64,000 bases of DNA from Bacteroidales bacterium (GTDB taxonomy: Bacteria; Bacteroidota; Bacteroidia; Bacteroidales; UBA12170), in the NCBI GenBank assembly GCA_016744655.1, contig JADGDY010000002.1, forward strand, positions 1 through 64,000. Reading direction: 5' to 3'. The notes beneath the pieces are model-generated. The model saw nothing but the letters and a program-made list of their open reading frames with translations. It was not told the origin of the DNA and did no database searches. This document shows positions 17,209 through 26,778 of this stretch, in pieces. The translations under genes were made by a program, and so were the position numbers. The first letter of the stretch is position 1; each line of letters opens with the position of its first letter.

Positions 17209-17686
17209 TCAATATTAAAAATGCCCTTTTTTGATGAATTCTGATCGAAATTGGACATTTATTTCTAAAAATAGTCTAATTTTATAATAATGCTTATGTA
17301 TTTGTATTCGCGTATGAGGTTAGTTTTTGATGTCTTAAGTTGTTGACAAATGTTAATAAAGCATAAAAAACCATGCCTCCTTTTGTAAAAAGCAGATTAT
17401 CAAACTATTAGATCATTGTTTTTATTGTGGTATTTCACTTCTTTATTTAGAAAGATTCCATCTAATATCTTTCTATAAACAGTAGTATGGTCTTGCATTC
17501 CGAAAGGCTAAAAACCCTAATTGTAACATTGATAATAAATTAACAATAAGTTTTCGTTAAATATCCATTGAAAAATGGCAAAATCATTGTAAATTAGCAA
17601 GCATAAATCATTTGTTTCTATGGGGGAAGCAATAAACAATAAATCAATTTTAAATCAATTCAATTATTAACTAATTTTTTGAAGTT
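17209..17686. other. Intergenic region upstream of susC
   Basis: About 480 bp, very AT-rich, with no credible gene. A weak candidate promoter for the SusC gene is TTG (17568-17570), a 19-base spacer and TAAATTAG (17590-17597), which departs from TAnnTTTG at two positions. It would give a leader of about 85 bases. No regulator gene of the usual SusR or anti-sigma type accompanies the pair. Confidence 0.4.
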
Positions 17687-20600
17687 ATGAGAAAATTAAC
17701 TCTACTACTCGCATTGATCGGCTTTTTGGGCGTTCAAGGAGTATTTGCGCAAACTTCTGTAACTGGTACAATAACTGATGCAGATAATGGAGGAACTCTT
17801 CCAGGCGTATCTGTTTTAGTTAAAGGAACCAGTATCGGAACGGTAACCGATATGGATGGTAAGTATAGCTTACAAGTTCCTGAGGACGCTGCAGCTCTTC
17901 AGTATTCATTCGTTGGAATGGAACCACAAGAAGTTGCTTACACTGGACAAACTACTATTGACGTAGCTATGCTTGCCAGTGCTTTAAAACTAGATGAGGT
18001 AGTTGTTACTGCCTTAGGTGTTTCTCGCGAGAAAAAATCACTGGGTTATGCTACTCAAGAGGTAACGGGTGATGATTTGAACAAAATCTCAAACGACAAC
18101 TTTATCAATTCTATTTCTGGTAAAGTTGCTGGTGTTCAAATTAAGAACAACACAAACATGGGTGGTTCTTCGAATATTATTATTCGTGGTAACTCCTCTC
18201 TTACACAAAACAATCAGGCTTTATTTGTTATTGATGGTGTTCCTGTGGATAACTCCAATACAAATAACACTGGACAAACCACTGGTAGAAGTGGATTTGA
18301 CTACGGTAGTGCTGCTTCAGATATCAACCCAGAGGATATTGAAAGTATGAACGTATTGAAAGGTGCTGCTGCATCTGCTCTTTATGGTTCTCGTGCTGCG
18401 AATGGTGTAATTATGATTACAACTAAAAAAGGTAAAAAAGCTGGTGAAGGTTCAAAAAGAATTGGTGTGAACATCCATTCAAATGTAACTGTAGGTTTTG
18501 TTGACAAATCAACTTTCCCTAAATACCAAACTAATTATGGTTCTGGTTATGGCCCATATTATAGTGGTGGTGATTATCCAGGTTTAGAAGAAATTGATGT
18601 GAACGGAGATGGTGTTACTGAACTCGTAGTGCCTTTTACTGAAGATGCTTCAATGGGACAACAATTTGATCCTAATTTGAATGTTGTTCATTGGGATTAT
18701 TTCGATCCAACTTCGCCTAATTATCAAAAAATGCACCCTTATATAAATTCTCCAAATGGTGCTGAAACATTCTTTAATGACCAATTAACATTGAAAAATA
18801 GTATTGATGTTAACGGTGGAAGTGATGTATCTACTTTTCGCGTTGGATATACAAACATGTACCAAAAAGGTATTTTGCCTAACTCTCAGTTAGACAAGAA
18901 TACATTTAATATTAGTGCTTCGTATGATGTTCTTAAGAATGTAAAAGTATCTGCTGCAGCGAATTATTATAAGACAAATGGTAAAGGTCGTAACCATACA
19001 GGCTATAGTGAAAATATTGTGGCTGGGATGCGTCAGTGGTGGCAAACTAATGTTGATTTAAAAGAGCAGGAGCGTGCTTATGAAGCTGAGAATCAAAATG
19101 TAACTTGGAATAGAAGTGGTTGGAATAATGGAGCACCAATTTATTGGGATAATCCTTATTTCCAAAGATATGAGTCTTATCAAACTGATGAGAGAAACCG
19201 TATCGTTGGTTATTTCCAAGCTGATTGGAAAATTAATGACCATTTTAATTTAATGGGTCGTGCTTCTGTTGATACTTATGATGAGCTTCAAGAAGAAAGA
19301 AAAGCCATGGGGTCAATTGCTAATGAGTTTGGTGTTGGTAGAGTTGAACAGACTTCGGGTTATTTTAGATTAGACCGTAGATTTATGGAAGCTAATTATG
19401 ATCTTAAATTAGACTATCATAAAGATTTAGGTGAAGACTGGAATTTAAATGCTTTTGCGGGTGTAAACATTCGTCGTAATAATATTAACGAAGCTTTCGC
19501 TTCTACAAATGGTGGTTTATTAGTCCCTAATGTATATGCTTTAAGAAATGCTGCTGCTATTAGTGCGGATGAAAATGTATATAAAAAAGGTGTTAATGGT
19601 TATTATCTAGCTGCTTCACTTGCTTATAAAAGCATGTTATATTTAGATGCGACCTATCGTTATGATATTTCTTCTACCTTACCAAAAACAGACTGGGCTT
19701 ATGGATACTATTCAATATCTGGTAGCTGGTTGTTCTCAGAGATGGTAGAAGCTGATTGGATGCAGTTAGGTAAAGTTAGAGTGAATTACGCTCAAGTAGG
19801 TAATGATGCTCCATATTTATCATTATATGATACTTATGACCAATTCCCTAGTTTTAATGGTAATGCAGTAGTTTCTGTACCTAGTACTACAAACAATGTA
19901 AATCTTAAGCCTGAAACAACACATTCTTTAGAAGCAGGTTTTGAAATGACTATGCTAAACAATCGTTTAGGAGTTGATTTTGCATATTACAAGACAAATA
20001 CAGAAGATCAGATTATGCCAGTTGCTGTTTCTACAGCTACAGGTTATTCGCGTAAGTATTTTAATGCTGGAGAGATTCAAAACTCTGGTATTGAATTAGC
20101 TCTTAGAGGTACTGCAATGAAAACTAATGATTTCCGTTGGGATATCAACTTAAACTTTGCTAAAAATACATCTAAAGTGGTATCGTTATTTGATAAAGAT
20201 GGTCAGAAAGTTGATAATCTTCAATTAGGTTCTTTACAAGGTGGTGTTACTATTAACGCTAAAGTTGGTGAACCTTATGGTGTAATTCAAGGACAAGATT
20301 ATGTTTATCATAATGGACAGAAGGTAATAAACTCTAGTGGTTATTATTTAAAGTCTCCTACATCTGATAATATTCTAGGTGATATTAACCCAGATTTCAA
20401 TATGGGATTAAACAATGCTTTCTCTTGGAAGAATATTTCTTTCAGTTTCTTAATTGATTGGCAACAAGGTGGATCTTTATTCTCTCTTGACCAATATTAT
20501 GGTAGAGCAACTGGTCTTTACGAAGAAACAGATTATACTAACGACTTAGGAAATCCTGTTCGTAACCCTGTTACATATAATGATGATGGATCTTATGCAA

Positions 20601-20983
20601 GCACTTCAGGTGGTCTTGTTTTAGAAGGTGTTGTTGAACAAGAAGATGGTTCATACACTACAAATACTAAGCGTGTTGAAGGTGGTAACTATAAAGTATT
20701 TGGTTACAGTAGAAACCCAAATGCTGCTTTTATTTATGATGCTACATATATCAAGTTAAGAGAAGCTGTTATTACTTATAATATGCCAAGAAAAGTTATG
20801 GATAAGACATTTATTCATGGTGCTTCATTTAGCTTAGTAGGTGGTAATCTATGGATTATCTCTAAAGAACTTCCTCATGCAGATCCTGAAGCATCACAAG
20901 GTGCTGGTAACATTCAAGGATGGCAATCAGGTGTGATGCCTTCTTTAAGAACTATTGGATTCAGTGTTAAATTACAATTTTAA
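17687..20983 (+). CDS. SusC/RagA-family TonB-dependent outer-membrane transporter
   Basis: 1098 residues. A signal peptide (1-21, ...GVFAQ) is followed by a carboxypeptidase-regulatory-like domain (about 24-100: GTITDADNGGTLPGVSVLVKG) and a plug domain. The plug carries the SusC signatures LDEVVVTALGVSREKKSLGYA, IIIRGNSSL, LFVIDGVPVDN and MNVLKGAAASALYGSRAANGVIMITTKKG. The remainder is a 22-strand TonB-dependent barrel ending in a terminal Phe (FSVKLQF). It imports a large ligand, usually an oligosaccharide or peptide, using TonB energy. The SusD-like lipoprotein gene starts 11 bp downstream. No glycosidase follows, so the ligand cannot be predicted. Confidence 0.96.
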   Translation: MRKLTLLLALIGFLGVQGVFAQTSVTGTITDADNGGTLPGVSVLVKGTSIGTVTDMDGKYSLQVPEDAAALQYSFVGMEPQEVAYTGQTTIDVAMLASALKLDEVVVTALGVSREKKSLGYATQEVTGDDLNKISNDNFINSISGKVAGVQIKNNTNMGGSSNIIIRGNSSLTQNNQALFVIDGVPVDNSNTNNTGQTTGRSGFDYGSAASDINPEDIESMNVLKGAAASALYGSRAANGVIMITTKKGKKAGEGSKRIGVNIHSNVTVGFVDKSTFPKYQTNYGSGYGPYYSGGDYPGLEEIDVNGDGVTELVVPFTEDASMGQQFDPNLNVVHWDYFDPTSPNYQKMHPYINSPNGAETFFNDQLTLKNSIDVNGGSDVSTFRVGYTNMYQKGILPNSQLDKNTFNISASYDVLKNVKVSAAANYYKTNGKGRNHTGYSENIVAGMRQWWQTNVDLKEQERAYEAENQNVTWNRSGWNNGAPIYWDNPYFQRYESYQTDERNRIVGYFQADWKINDHFNLMGRASVDTYDELQEERKAMGSIANEFGVGRVEQTSGYFRLDRRFMEANYDLKLDYHKDLGEDWNLNAFAGVNIRRNNINEAFASTNGGLLVPNVYALRNAAAISADENVYKKGVNGYYLAASLAYKSMLYLDATYRYDISSTLPKTDWAYGYYSISGSWLFSEMVEADWMQLGKVRVNYAQVGNDAPYLSLYDTYDQFPSFNGNAVVSVPSTTNNVNLKPETTHSLEAGFEMTMLNNRLGVDFAYYKTNTEDQIMPVAVSTATGYSRKYFNAGEIQNSGIELALRGTAMKTNDFRWDINLNFAKNTSKVVSLFDKDGQKVDNLQLGSLQGGVTINAKVGEPYGVIQGQDYVYHNGQKVINSSGYYLKSPTSDNILGDINPDFNMGLNNAFSWKNISFSFLIDWQQGGSLFSLDQYYGRATGLYEETDYTNDLGNPVRNPVTYNDDGSYASTSGGLVLEGVVEQEDGSYTTNTKRVEGGNYKVFGYSRNPNAAFIYDATYIKLREAVITYNMPRKVMDKTFIHGASFSLVGGNLWIISKELPHADPEASQGAGNIQGWQSGVMPSLRTIGFSVKLQF

Positions 20984-20994
20984 AACGAAGTATT

Positions 20995-22599
20995 ATGAAA
21001 AGAATATATTTAATCTTAATAGTTTTAGTCGGGATCTCGGTTTCTTGTACTAAAAACTTCGAAGACTGGCAAAAGGATGAGAAGCATCCTGCCGAAGTGT
21101 CTGGGGAAATGCTTTTTACCCATGCACAAAAAGCACTAGCCGATCAAGTTGCTAGTAGCAATGTGAACCTAAACAATCATAAACTATATGCCCAATATTG
21201 GACAGAGACAACTTATACTGATGAGGCGAATTATGATTTAATCAACAGAAATATCCCTGATAATGTATTTAGAGTAATTTATCGTGATATTTTGAAAGAT
21301 CTTCAGCAAGCAAAAGTTATAATGGCTAGTGAAGCAACAACTACAGTAGAGGCTGAAAAAGCGAAAGCTAATAGGTTGATTATTGTTGATGTATTAGAAG
21401 TATATGCTTACCAAAGATTAGTTGATATTTTTGGAAATGTACCTTATTCTGAAGCATTAGATATTGATGCTACTTTGAACCCAAAGTATGATGATGGTAT
21501 GACGATTTATAAAGATTTATATGAGAAATTGAAAGTTGTTACGGAAAGTTTAAATCCAGATGCAGGAAGTTTTGGTGATGACTATCAATCTTCAGATTTA
21601 TATTACGGAGGTGATGTACAATCTTGGATTACTTTTGCAGAATCTTTAAAATTTAGATTAGCTATTACTATAGCAGATGCTGACGATGCAACAGCAAAAA
21701 GCTGGGCTGAGGCAGCTGCAGCAAAAACTTTTGCAAGTAGTGCTGAAGATGCTAAGTTAGTTTATGAAGCTGCTCCCCTAGACAATACAAATCCAATTTA
21801 TCAGGATTTAGTAGCTAGTGGTCGTAAGGATTTTATACCTGCTAATACTGTAATTGATTATATGAATACACTAGCTGATCCGAGAGTGAGTGCATATTTT
21901 GCTGATCAGATTGAGTTTTCATATGATAAAGACGAAACAACTAATGCAAAGGTAGATACTGAATTACCTGGTACAGGTAAGAAGGTATTATATTATGCAA
22001 ATGACTCTGTAGTTCATGTACAATTGCCTTTTACTGTTTTAGCAGTAGATTCTATGGATGTGTTTACTTATTATGAAGGAGGTGTTTATGGTTCTTCAAA
22101 TGCTTGGGCTAACTATTCTCATGTTGGTACTATGATTTTGGATGCTACATTCCCTATTCAACTGCTTTCTTTCACAGAAATGGAATTCTACAAAGCCGAA
22201 GCTGCTGCTCGTGGATGGTCAGTTGGTGGAACAGCTCTAGAGCATTATGAAGCTGCAATTACTGCTTCATTCGCTGAATGGGGTACTGAAGGTGCTGAAG
22301 ACTATATTGCTTCAGAGGGTGTAGCTTGGGATGGAACAACAGATTGGAAAAAAGCTATTGGTATGCAAGCATACCTTGGGTATTACCAAAGAGGTTTCGA
22401 AGGCTGGACTACTTATAGAAGATTAGACTGGCCAGAAATGAATGTTCCTGAAGGTGCTATTACTACTGATGGTGGCGTGCCAAGAAGGTTCACTTATCCT
22501 GTAAATGAGCAAACATTAAATGCTGATAATTATTACCAAGCAGCCGATGCTGTTGGTGGTGATATGATGGAAACTAAATTGTTCTGGGATAAACATTAA
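20995..22599 (+). CDS. SusD/RagB-like surface lipoprotein
   Basis: 534 residues with a lipoprotein signal (Cys at 18, GISVSC). The TPR-type helical core of SusD-like_2 proteins is apparent: FTHAQKALADQ, LYAQYWTETTYTDEANYDLINRNIPDN, VYAYQRLVDIFGNVPYSEALD, ESLKFRLAITIADAD, and the C-terminal TEMEFYKAEAAARGWSVGGTALEHYEAAI ... TYRRLDWPEM. It acts as the lid and ligand-binding partner of the SusC transporter on the cell surface. The alanine/glycine-rich composition of the middle part is normal. The unit ends at a strong terminator. Confidence 0.95.
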   Translation: MKRIYLILIVLVGISVSCTKNFEDWQKDEKHPAEVSGEMLFTHAQKALADQVASSNVNLNNHKLYAQYWTETTYTDEANYDLINRNIPDNVFRVIYRDILKDLQQAKVIMASEATTTVEAEKAKANRLIIVDVLEVYAYQRLVDIFGNVPYSEALDIDATLNPKYDDGMTIYKDLYEKLKVVTESLNPDAGSFGDDYQSSDLYYGGDVQSWITFAESLKFRLAITIADADDATAKSWAEAAAAKTFASSAEDAKLVYEAAPLDNTNPIYQDLVASGRKDFIPANTVIDYMNTLADPRVSAYFADQIEFSYDKDETTNAKVDTELPGTGKKVLYYANDSVVHVQLPFTVLAVDSMDVFTYYEGGVYGSSNAWANYSHVGTMILDATFPIQLLSFTEMEFYKAEAAARGWSVGGTALEHYEAAITASFAEWGTEGAEDYIASEGVAWDGTTDWKKAIGMQAYLGYYQRGFEGWTTYRRLDWPEMNVPEGAITTDGGVPRRFTYPVNEQTLNADNYYQAADAVGGDMMETKLFWDKH

Positions 22600-22620
22600 T
22601 TCCAAAATAATATTTGATAC

Positions 22621-22650
22621 AAAGCCTTACTTTCGAGTAAGGCTTTTTTT
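22621..22650 (+). terminator. Terminator of the susCD unit
   Basis: A perfect 11-bp stem AAAGCCTTACT / AGTAAGGCTTT with a TTCG tetraloop, followed by a run of T. It lies 22 bases after the SusD-like stop. Confidence 0.92.
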
Positions 22651-22721
22651 ATGCCATTTTTGTAACATTTTTAGTATTTTCGCAAATTCAATTTTTATCG
22701 ATAATAATAAGCTAATCAGAT

Positions 22722-24473
22722 ATGTTAAGATCACACACCTGCGGGGAACTTAGAATAGAGAATGTTAACGAAACCATCACATTGAGTGGCTGGGTGCAGA
22801 AATCAAGAGACTTAGGAGGGATGACCTTCGTGGATATTAGAGACCGTTATGGAATTACTCAGGTGGTTTTTAATATGGAAGAAAATGCTGCCCTTTGCGA
22901 ACAAGCTCGTAAATTAGGTAGAGAATTTGTGATTAGCCTTAAGGGTAAAGTTGCCGAAAGAAGCAATAAAAATGCTAAAATGCCTACCGGAGACGTTGAA
23001 ATCATAGCAGAAGAACTCGTTATACTCAATAAAGCTAAATTACCTCCTTTTACAATTGAGGATGATACTGACGGAGGCGAAGAGATCAGAATGAAATACC
23101 GCTATCTTGATTTGCGACGAGCTCCTCTAAGAAAAAATTTAGAATTACGTCATAGACTTTCTATTGCTACTCGTAATTATTTAGATAAACAACGTTTCTT
23201 CGAAATTGAAACCCCATATCTCATCAAATCTACTCCTGAAGGCGCTAGAGATTTCGTAGTTCCAAGTAGAATGAATGCCAATGAGTTTTATGCCTTACCA
23301 CAATCTCCTCAAACATTTAAACAATTGTTGATGGTGGCTGGTTACGACCGTTATTATCAAATTGTAAAATGTTTCCGCGACGAGGATTTAAGAGCCGACC
23401 GTCAGCCAGAATTTACACAGATTGACTGTGAAATGGCTTTCGTGGAGCAAGAAGATATTTTAAGCACTTTCGAAGGAATGGCAAAACATCTTTTTAAAGA
23501 AGTAAAAGGTGTAGAGATTAATGACTTCCCAAGAATGGAATATGCTGATGCCATGAAATACTATGGTTCTGACAAGCCAGATATCCGTTTTGATATGAAA
23601 TTTGTAGAGTTGAATTCAGTAACACAAAACAAAGGTTTCAAAGTTTTTGATGATGCTGAAATTGTATTAGGAATAAATGCTAAAACCTGTGCTTCATACA
23701 CTAGAAAGCAATTAGATAAACTTATTGACTTTGTGAAGAAACCACAAATTGGTGCCAAAGGATTGGTTTATGTAAAATGTAATGAGGATGGTAGTTTTAA
23801 ATCATCGGTTGATAAATTTTACAACCAAGAAGACTTAAAAGCTTGGGCTGAAATGATGAATGCTGAAGCTGGGGATTTACTTCTAGTGATGTCGGGCGAT
23901 ACTGAGAAAACTCAAAAAGCCATGAACGAGCTTCGCTTAGAAATGGGTGAAAGATTAGGTTTAAGAGATCCAAATGTATTTGCACCATTATGGGTAGTTG
24001 ACTTCCCATTATTGGAGTGGGACGAGAAAACAGAGCGTTTTCATGCCATGCACCATCCCTTCACCTCTCCAAAGCAAGAAGATTTACATCTATTAGATAA
24101 TGAACCAGGTAAAGTAAGAGCTAATGCCTACGATATGGTGATTAATGGTGTTGAAATTGGAGGAGGTTCTATCCGAATCCATGATCGTGATTTACAAAAA
24201 CTCATGTTCAAACACTTAGGCTTCACTGACGAAGAAGCACAAGAACAATTTGGTTTCTTAATGGATGCCTTTGAGTTTGGTGCACCTCCTCATGGTGGAA
24301 TTGCCTTAGGTTTTGATAGATTAGCTGCCCTATTTGGTGGTTCAGATTCTATTAGAGATTATATTGCCTTCCCTAAAAACAATACAGGCCGAGATATGAT
24401 GATCGATTCTCCTTCTGAAGTAGCACAAGCACAGTTGGACGAGTTGTTCTTACAGACGGTGAAGAAACAATAG
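22722..24473 (+). CDS. aspS: Aspartyl-tRNA synthetase
   Basis: 583 residues, full length for a bacterial AspRS. It has an N-terminal OB-fold anticodon-binding domain ([22 protein letters not shown], about 20-40), class II motif 2 at about 218-240 ([22 protein letters not shown]), the bacterial GAD insertion (about 290-400), the segment [14 protein letters not shown], and motif 3 at about 525-540 ([16 protein letters not shown]). It charges tRNA-Asp with aspartate in the cytoplasm. Whether it also charges tRNA-Asn cannot be decided here. It is a single-gene unit. Confidence 0.97.
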   Translation: MLRSHTCGELRIENVNETITLSGWVQKSRDLGGMTFVDIRDRYGITQVVFNMEENAALCEQARKLGREFVISLKGKVAERSNKNAKMPTGDVEIIAEELVILNKAKLPPFTIEDDTDGGEEIRMKYRYLDLRRAPLRKNLELRHRLSIATRNYLDKQRFFEIETPYLIKSTPEGARDFVVPSRMNANEFYALPQSPQTFKQLLMVAGYDRYYQIVKCFRDEDLRADRQPEFTQIDCEMAFVEQEDILSTFEGMAKHLFKEVKGVEINDFPRMEYADAMKYYGSDKPDIRFDMKFVELNSVTQNKGFKVFDDAEIVLGINAKTCASYTRKQLDKLIDFVKKPQIGAKGLVYVKCNEDGSFKSSVDKFYNQEDLKAWAEMMNAEAGDLLLVMSGDTEKTQKAMNELRLEMGERLGLRDPNVFAPLWVVDFPLLEWDEKTERFHAMHHPFTSPKQEDLHLLDNEPGKVRANAYDMVINGVEIGGGSIRIHDRDLQKLMFKHLGFTDEEAQEQFGFLMDAFEFGAPPHGGIALGFDRLAALFGGSDSIRDYIAFPKNNTGRDMMIDSPSEVAQAQLDELFLQTVKKQ

Positions 24474-24480
24474 AATATAA

Positions 24481-24517
24481 AATATATCCGCGGATTACAC
24501 AGATTTACGCGAATTTT
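24481..24517. repeat. Short intergenic repeat of the CCGCGGATTACACAGATT type
   Basis: The stretch TATCCGCGGATTACACAG and the following ATTTACGCGAATT match a short dispersed intergenic motif I recall as common in Bacteroidota. It includes the palindrome ATCCGCGGAT. Only one copy is in the window, so the call depends on outside knowledge. Confidence 0.35.
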
Positions 24518-24556
24518 AAAAAGCAAGGATAAACACAGTTTTCCCTTGCTTTTTTG
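24518..24556 (+). terminator. Terminator after aspS
   Basis: AAAAAGCAAGG (24518-24528) pairs with CCTTGCTTTTT (24544-24554) around a 15-base loop, with flanking A and T runs. It may work in both directions; the FNR-like gene converges on it. Confidence 0.8.
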
Positions 24557-24643
24557 TTTATTTCTAATGAGGGTAGTGAGGGAGGAATCTCTAATATGAA
24601 TAAAAGCAAACTTGTTCTGGATAACATCGCGACCACGAAATTA

Positions 24644-25333
24644 CTATCCTGAAATACTAATTTTCTCCAATTTCTCTTTATCCAATATTTCAAAGTGATT
24701 GTTATTACAAATAATAATGCCCTCCTCTGAAAACTCCTTGAGGATTCTAATAGTAGTTTCTTTTGTCATAGCAGAAATATCAGCCAAATCCTGTCTGCTT
24801 AAAACAGTATCGAACACATCGTTTTCATAGATTGAATTGGCTAAATACAGTAAGCAATCTGCCATTTTCCCATGGGTTTGTTTATGGGTTAAACTCAGCA
24901 TTTTTTGGAATTGCAAAATTACCTTTGAATTAACGTGGCGCAAAATAGCGGTGCTATATTCAGGGTTAGATTTCATGAATTCCTCATGCCGTGAAACTTT
25001 TATAAAACAGGCCACCGTTTCTTCCATGGCGACAGCCGTAAAATGATGGCTATTGTCAGTTAAAAAACCAGGGCCCAAGACCAAATCAACAGGCTTAAGT
25101 ATGGATAAAATGATTCTTTTTTCCGAATTTTCATCCTCAAGATAAATTTTTACCATTCCACTGGTAATGCAAATCATATGTGTTAGAGGACCACCCGTTT
25201 TAAATATGGTTTCTCCAGCCTTGTACCTTACTTCTCTTCGGTTATCATTTATTTCATGTAGTTGATCATCAGATAAATAACAGAACATATTTATCTTGTT
25301 ATTACAAGTAAAACAGTCGCTCGTTTTCTTCAT
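24644..25333 (-). CDS. Crp/Fnr-family transcriptional regulator, FNR-like
   Basis: 229 residues: an N-terminal cyclic-nucleotide-binding-type beta roll (about 25-140), a dimerisation helix, and a C-terminal winged helix (about 165-220: SRQDLADISAMTKETTIRILKEF). Cysteines at 7, 10, 18 and 109 resemble the four cluster ligands of E. coli FNR (C20, C23, C29, C122), with CxxC spacing and about 91 residues between the third and fourth. The recognition helix KETTIR keeps the Glu and Arg that read TGA/TCA half-sites in CRP and FNR. I infer an oxygen- or redox-responsive regulator. It is divergent from the cytochrome locus, with a perfect FNR-type box between them. An iron-sulfur cluster is not proven; many Bacteroidota Crp/Fnr proteins carry N-terminal Cys of unknown role. 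Confidence 0.88.
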   Translation of the reverse strand: MKKTSDCFTCNNKINMFCYLSDDQLHEINDNRREVRYKAGETIFKTGGPLTHMICITSGMVKIYLEDENSEKRIILSILKPVDLVLGPGFLTDNSHHFTAVAMEETVACFIKVSRHEEFMKSNPEYSTAILRHVNSKVILQFQKMLSLTHKQTHGKMADCLLYLANSIYENDVFDTVLSRQDLADISAMTKETTIRILKEFSEEGIIICNNNHFEILDKEKLEKISISG

Positions 25334-25423
25334 AATTAAGTAGTCGGTTAGTGGTTTTGTTAATATAGGTCAATTAATATAATTGTCGAATTAGGTTTTG
25401 GTACTGACAAATATCGTAAAAAT

Positions 25424-25439
25424 ATTGATCTATATCAAT
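25424..25439. promoter_or_regulatory. Perfect FNR-type operator
   Basis: TTGAT-CTAT-ATCAA (25425-25438) is an exact match to the TTGAT-N4-ATCAA FNR consensus, extended by one matched base on each side. Its centre is about 98 bp upstream of the regulator start and 127 bp upstream of the first cytochrome start. It could therefore serve autoregulation, control of the cytochromes, or both. A weaker half-matching palindrome, TGAT-TTAAG-ATCA, lies about 20 bp to the right. Confidence 0.75.
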
Positions 25440-25558
25440 TAATTATGATTTAAGATCATTTTCTTAGCGTTTAGTATCATGGTGTTAAAATCTGTTAATT
25501 AACTCTTAATTCTTATTATTGTATTGGAGAAAATAAAACTTATTAAAACATAATTATT

Positions 25559-26602
25559 ATGAAAAAAGGGAACAGATTTTATTTGGTTCTAAGCTTGTTT
25601 ATTGCCATTGCATTTGCTTTCACCAATTGTACCAAAGAAGGACCAGCCGGACCAGCTGGAGCTACTGGACAAAATGGTGTTGATGGTGTAAATGGAACAG
25701 ACGGAACCGATGGCGTTGATGGAAACGCTTTGTGCTTAGAGTGTCATACTCTAGGTAAAATGGAGGGTATAGGGCATTCTTATGAATTATCACAACACGC
25801 TGCAGGTGATTTTGTTGGGTATGCTGGAGCAAGAAATGATTGTGCTAAATGTCACTCTCACGAAGGATTTATGGAGACTCTCCGTACAGGTAGAGATACT
25901 ACTGCTGCTAATATTCCAATTCCAACAGCATTTACTTGTAAAACTTGTCATGGAAGTCATGTGAGCTTCGATCCTGAAGAAGGTGATTTAACACCTCTTA
26001 ATGCGATTGAACCATTTACTTTAATGATGGATGGACATACCACTACTATGGATATGGGACATTCTAATTTATGTGCTGGTTGTCACCAACCTCGCAGACC
26101 AGCTCCTGTTGCTGATGAAGATGGCAATTTTGCTATTACCAGTTCGCATTATGGACCACACCACGGGCCTCAATCTACAGTATTAGAAGGAATTGGTGGT
26201 TATGAAGTTGGAGCAGGATATCCTGAGCCAGGTTCTGATATTCACCGTCAGCAAAGTTCTTGTTTAGATTGTCACGTAAAATATACTCCAGGTGCAGATT
26301 ATGGTGGACATAAATTTTCTGCTGGTGTAGGTGCTTGTACAACTTGTCACCCTGATGCTACTGATCTAGATATTAATGGTAAACAAACTGAAATTGCTGG
26401 TTTAACAGAAGAACTAAAAGTTTTATTAATGGCTCAAGGTATTTTAGATGCTGAAGGACATGTTGTTCCTGGTACTTATACAATTAATCAAGCCGGTGCA
26501 TTCTATAATTATGCAACTGTTGTAGAAGATAGATCTAAAGGTGTTCACAACTATGAGTATGTGAAAACACTATTGATTAATTCTATTGCTGTAATGCAGT
26601 AA
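25559..26602 (+). CDS. Six-haem c-type cytochrome lipoprotein with collagen-like stalk
   Basis: 347 residues. The signal peptide ends in a lipobox-like AFTNC (Cys24). The mature N-terminus is a collagen-like Gly-X-Y tract (residues 28-56, GPAGPAGATGQNGVDGVNG and on). Six CxxCH haem motifs follow, starting at C59, C95, C127, C172, C235 and C260, with extra His residues that may be distal ligands. The C-terminal 80 residues have no haem. As a lipoprotein with a flexible stalk, it may stand off the membrane, possibly on the outer surface. It heads the cytochrome locus but is followed by its own terminator, so it may be expressed more strongly than the genes downstream. No match to a characterised reductase is recognised. 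Confidence 0.88.
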   Translation: MKKGNRFYLVLSLFIAIAFAFTNCTKEGPAGPAGATGQNGVDGVNGTDGTDGVDGNALCLECHTLGKMEGIGHSYELSQHAAGDFVGYAGARNDCAKCHSHEGFMETLRTGRDTTAANIPIPTAFTCKTCHGSHVSFDPEEGDLTPLNAIEPFTLMMDGHTTTMDMGHSNLCAGCHQPRRPAPVADEDGNFAITSSHYGPHHGPQSTVLEGIGGYEVGAGYPEPGSDIHRQQSSCLDCHVKYTPGADYGGHKFSAGVGACTTCHPDATDLDINGKQTEIAGLTEELKVLLMAQGILDAEGHVVPGTYTINQAGAFYNYATVVEDRSKGVHNYEYVKTLLINSIAVMQ

Positions 26603-26628
26603 TAATCTTGAAATTATTTAATCAAAAT

Positions 26629-26661
26629 AAAAAAGGCTTCAAATTGTTTGGAGCCTTTTTA
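26629..26661 (+). terminator. Terminator after the six-haem cytochrome
   Basis: AAAAAGGCT and AGCCTTTTT form a stem around a loop of about 13 bases with a T run. It separates the first cytochrome gene from the rest of the locus and may be only partly efficient. Confidence 0.75.
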
Positions 26662-26778
26662 TAGCTTATGGCATAAATAGGTAAATAAAACATTTAAGTT
26701 GTTGTAATTAAGTTAGCTAACCATAAGAATGAATTTTTGTATCTTGTGCATTGTTATTCATTAAAATAAATCAAAATC

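Noticed and set aside
17568-17597. TTG-N19-TAAATTAG as the susC promoter
   Set aside because: Spacing is right but the -7 element has two mismatches; mentioned only as a weak candidate within the intergenic entry.
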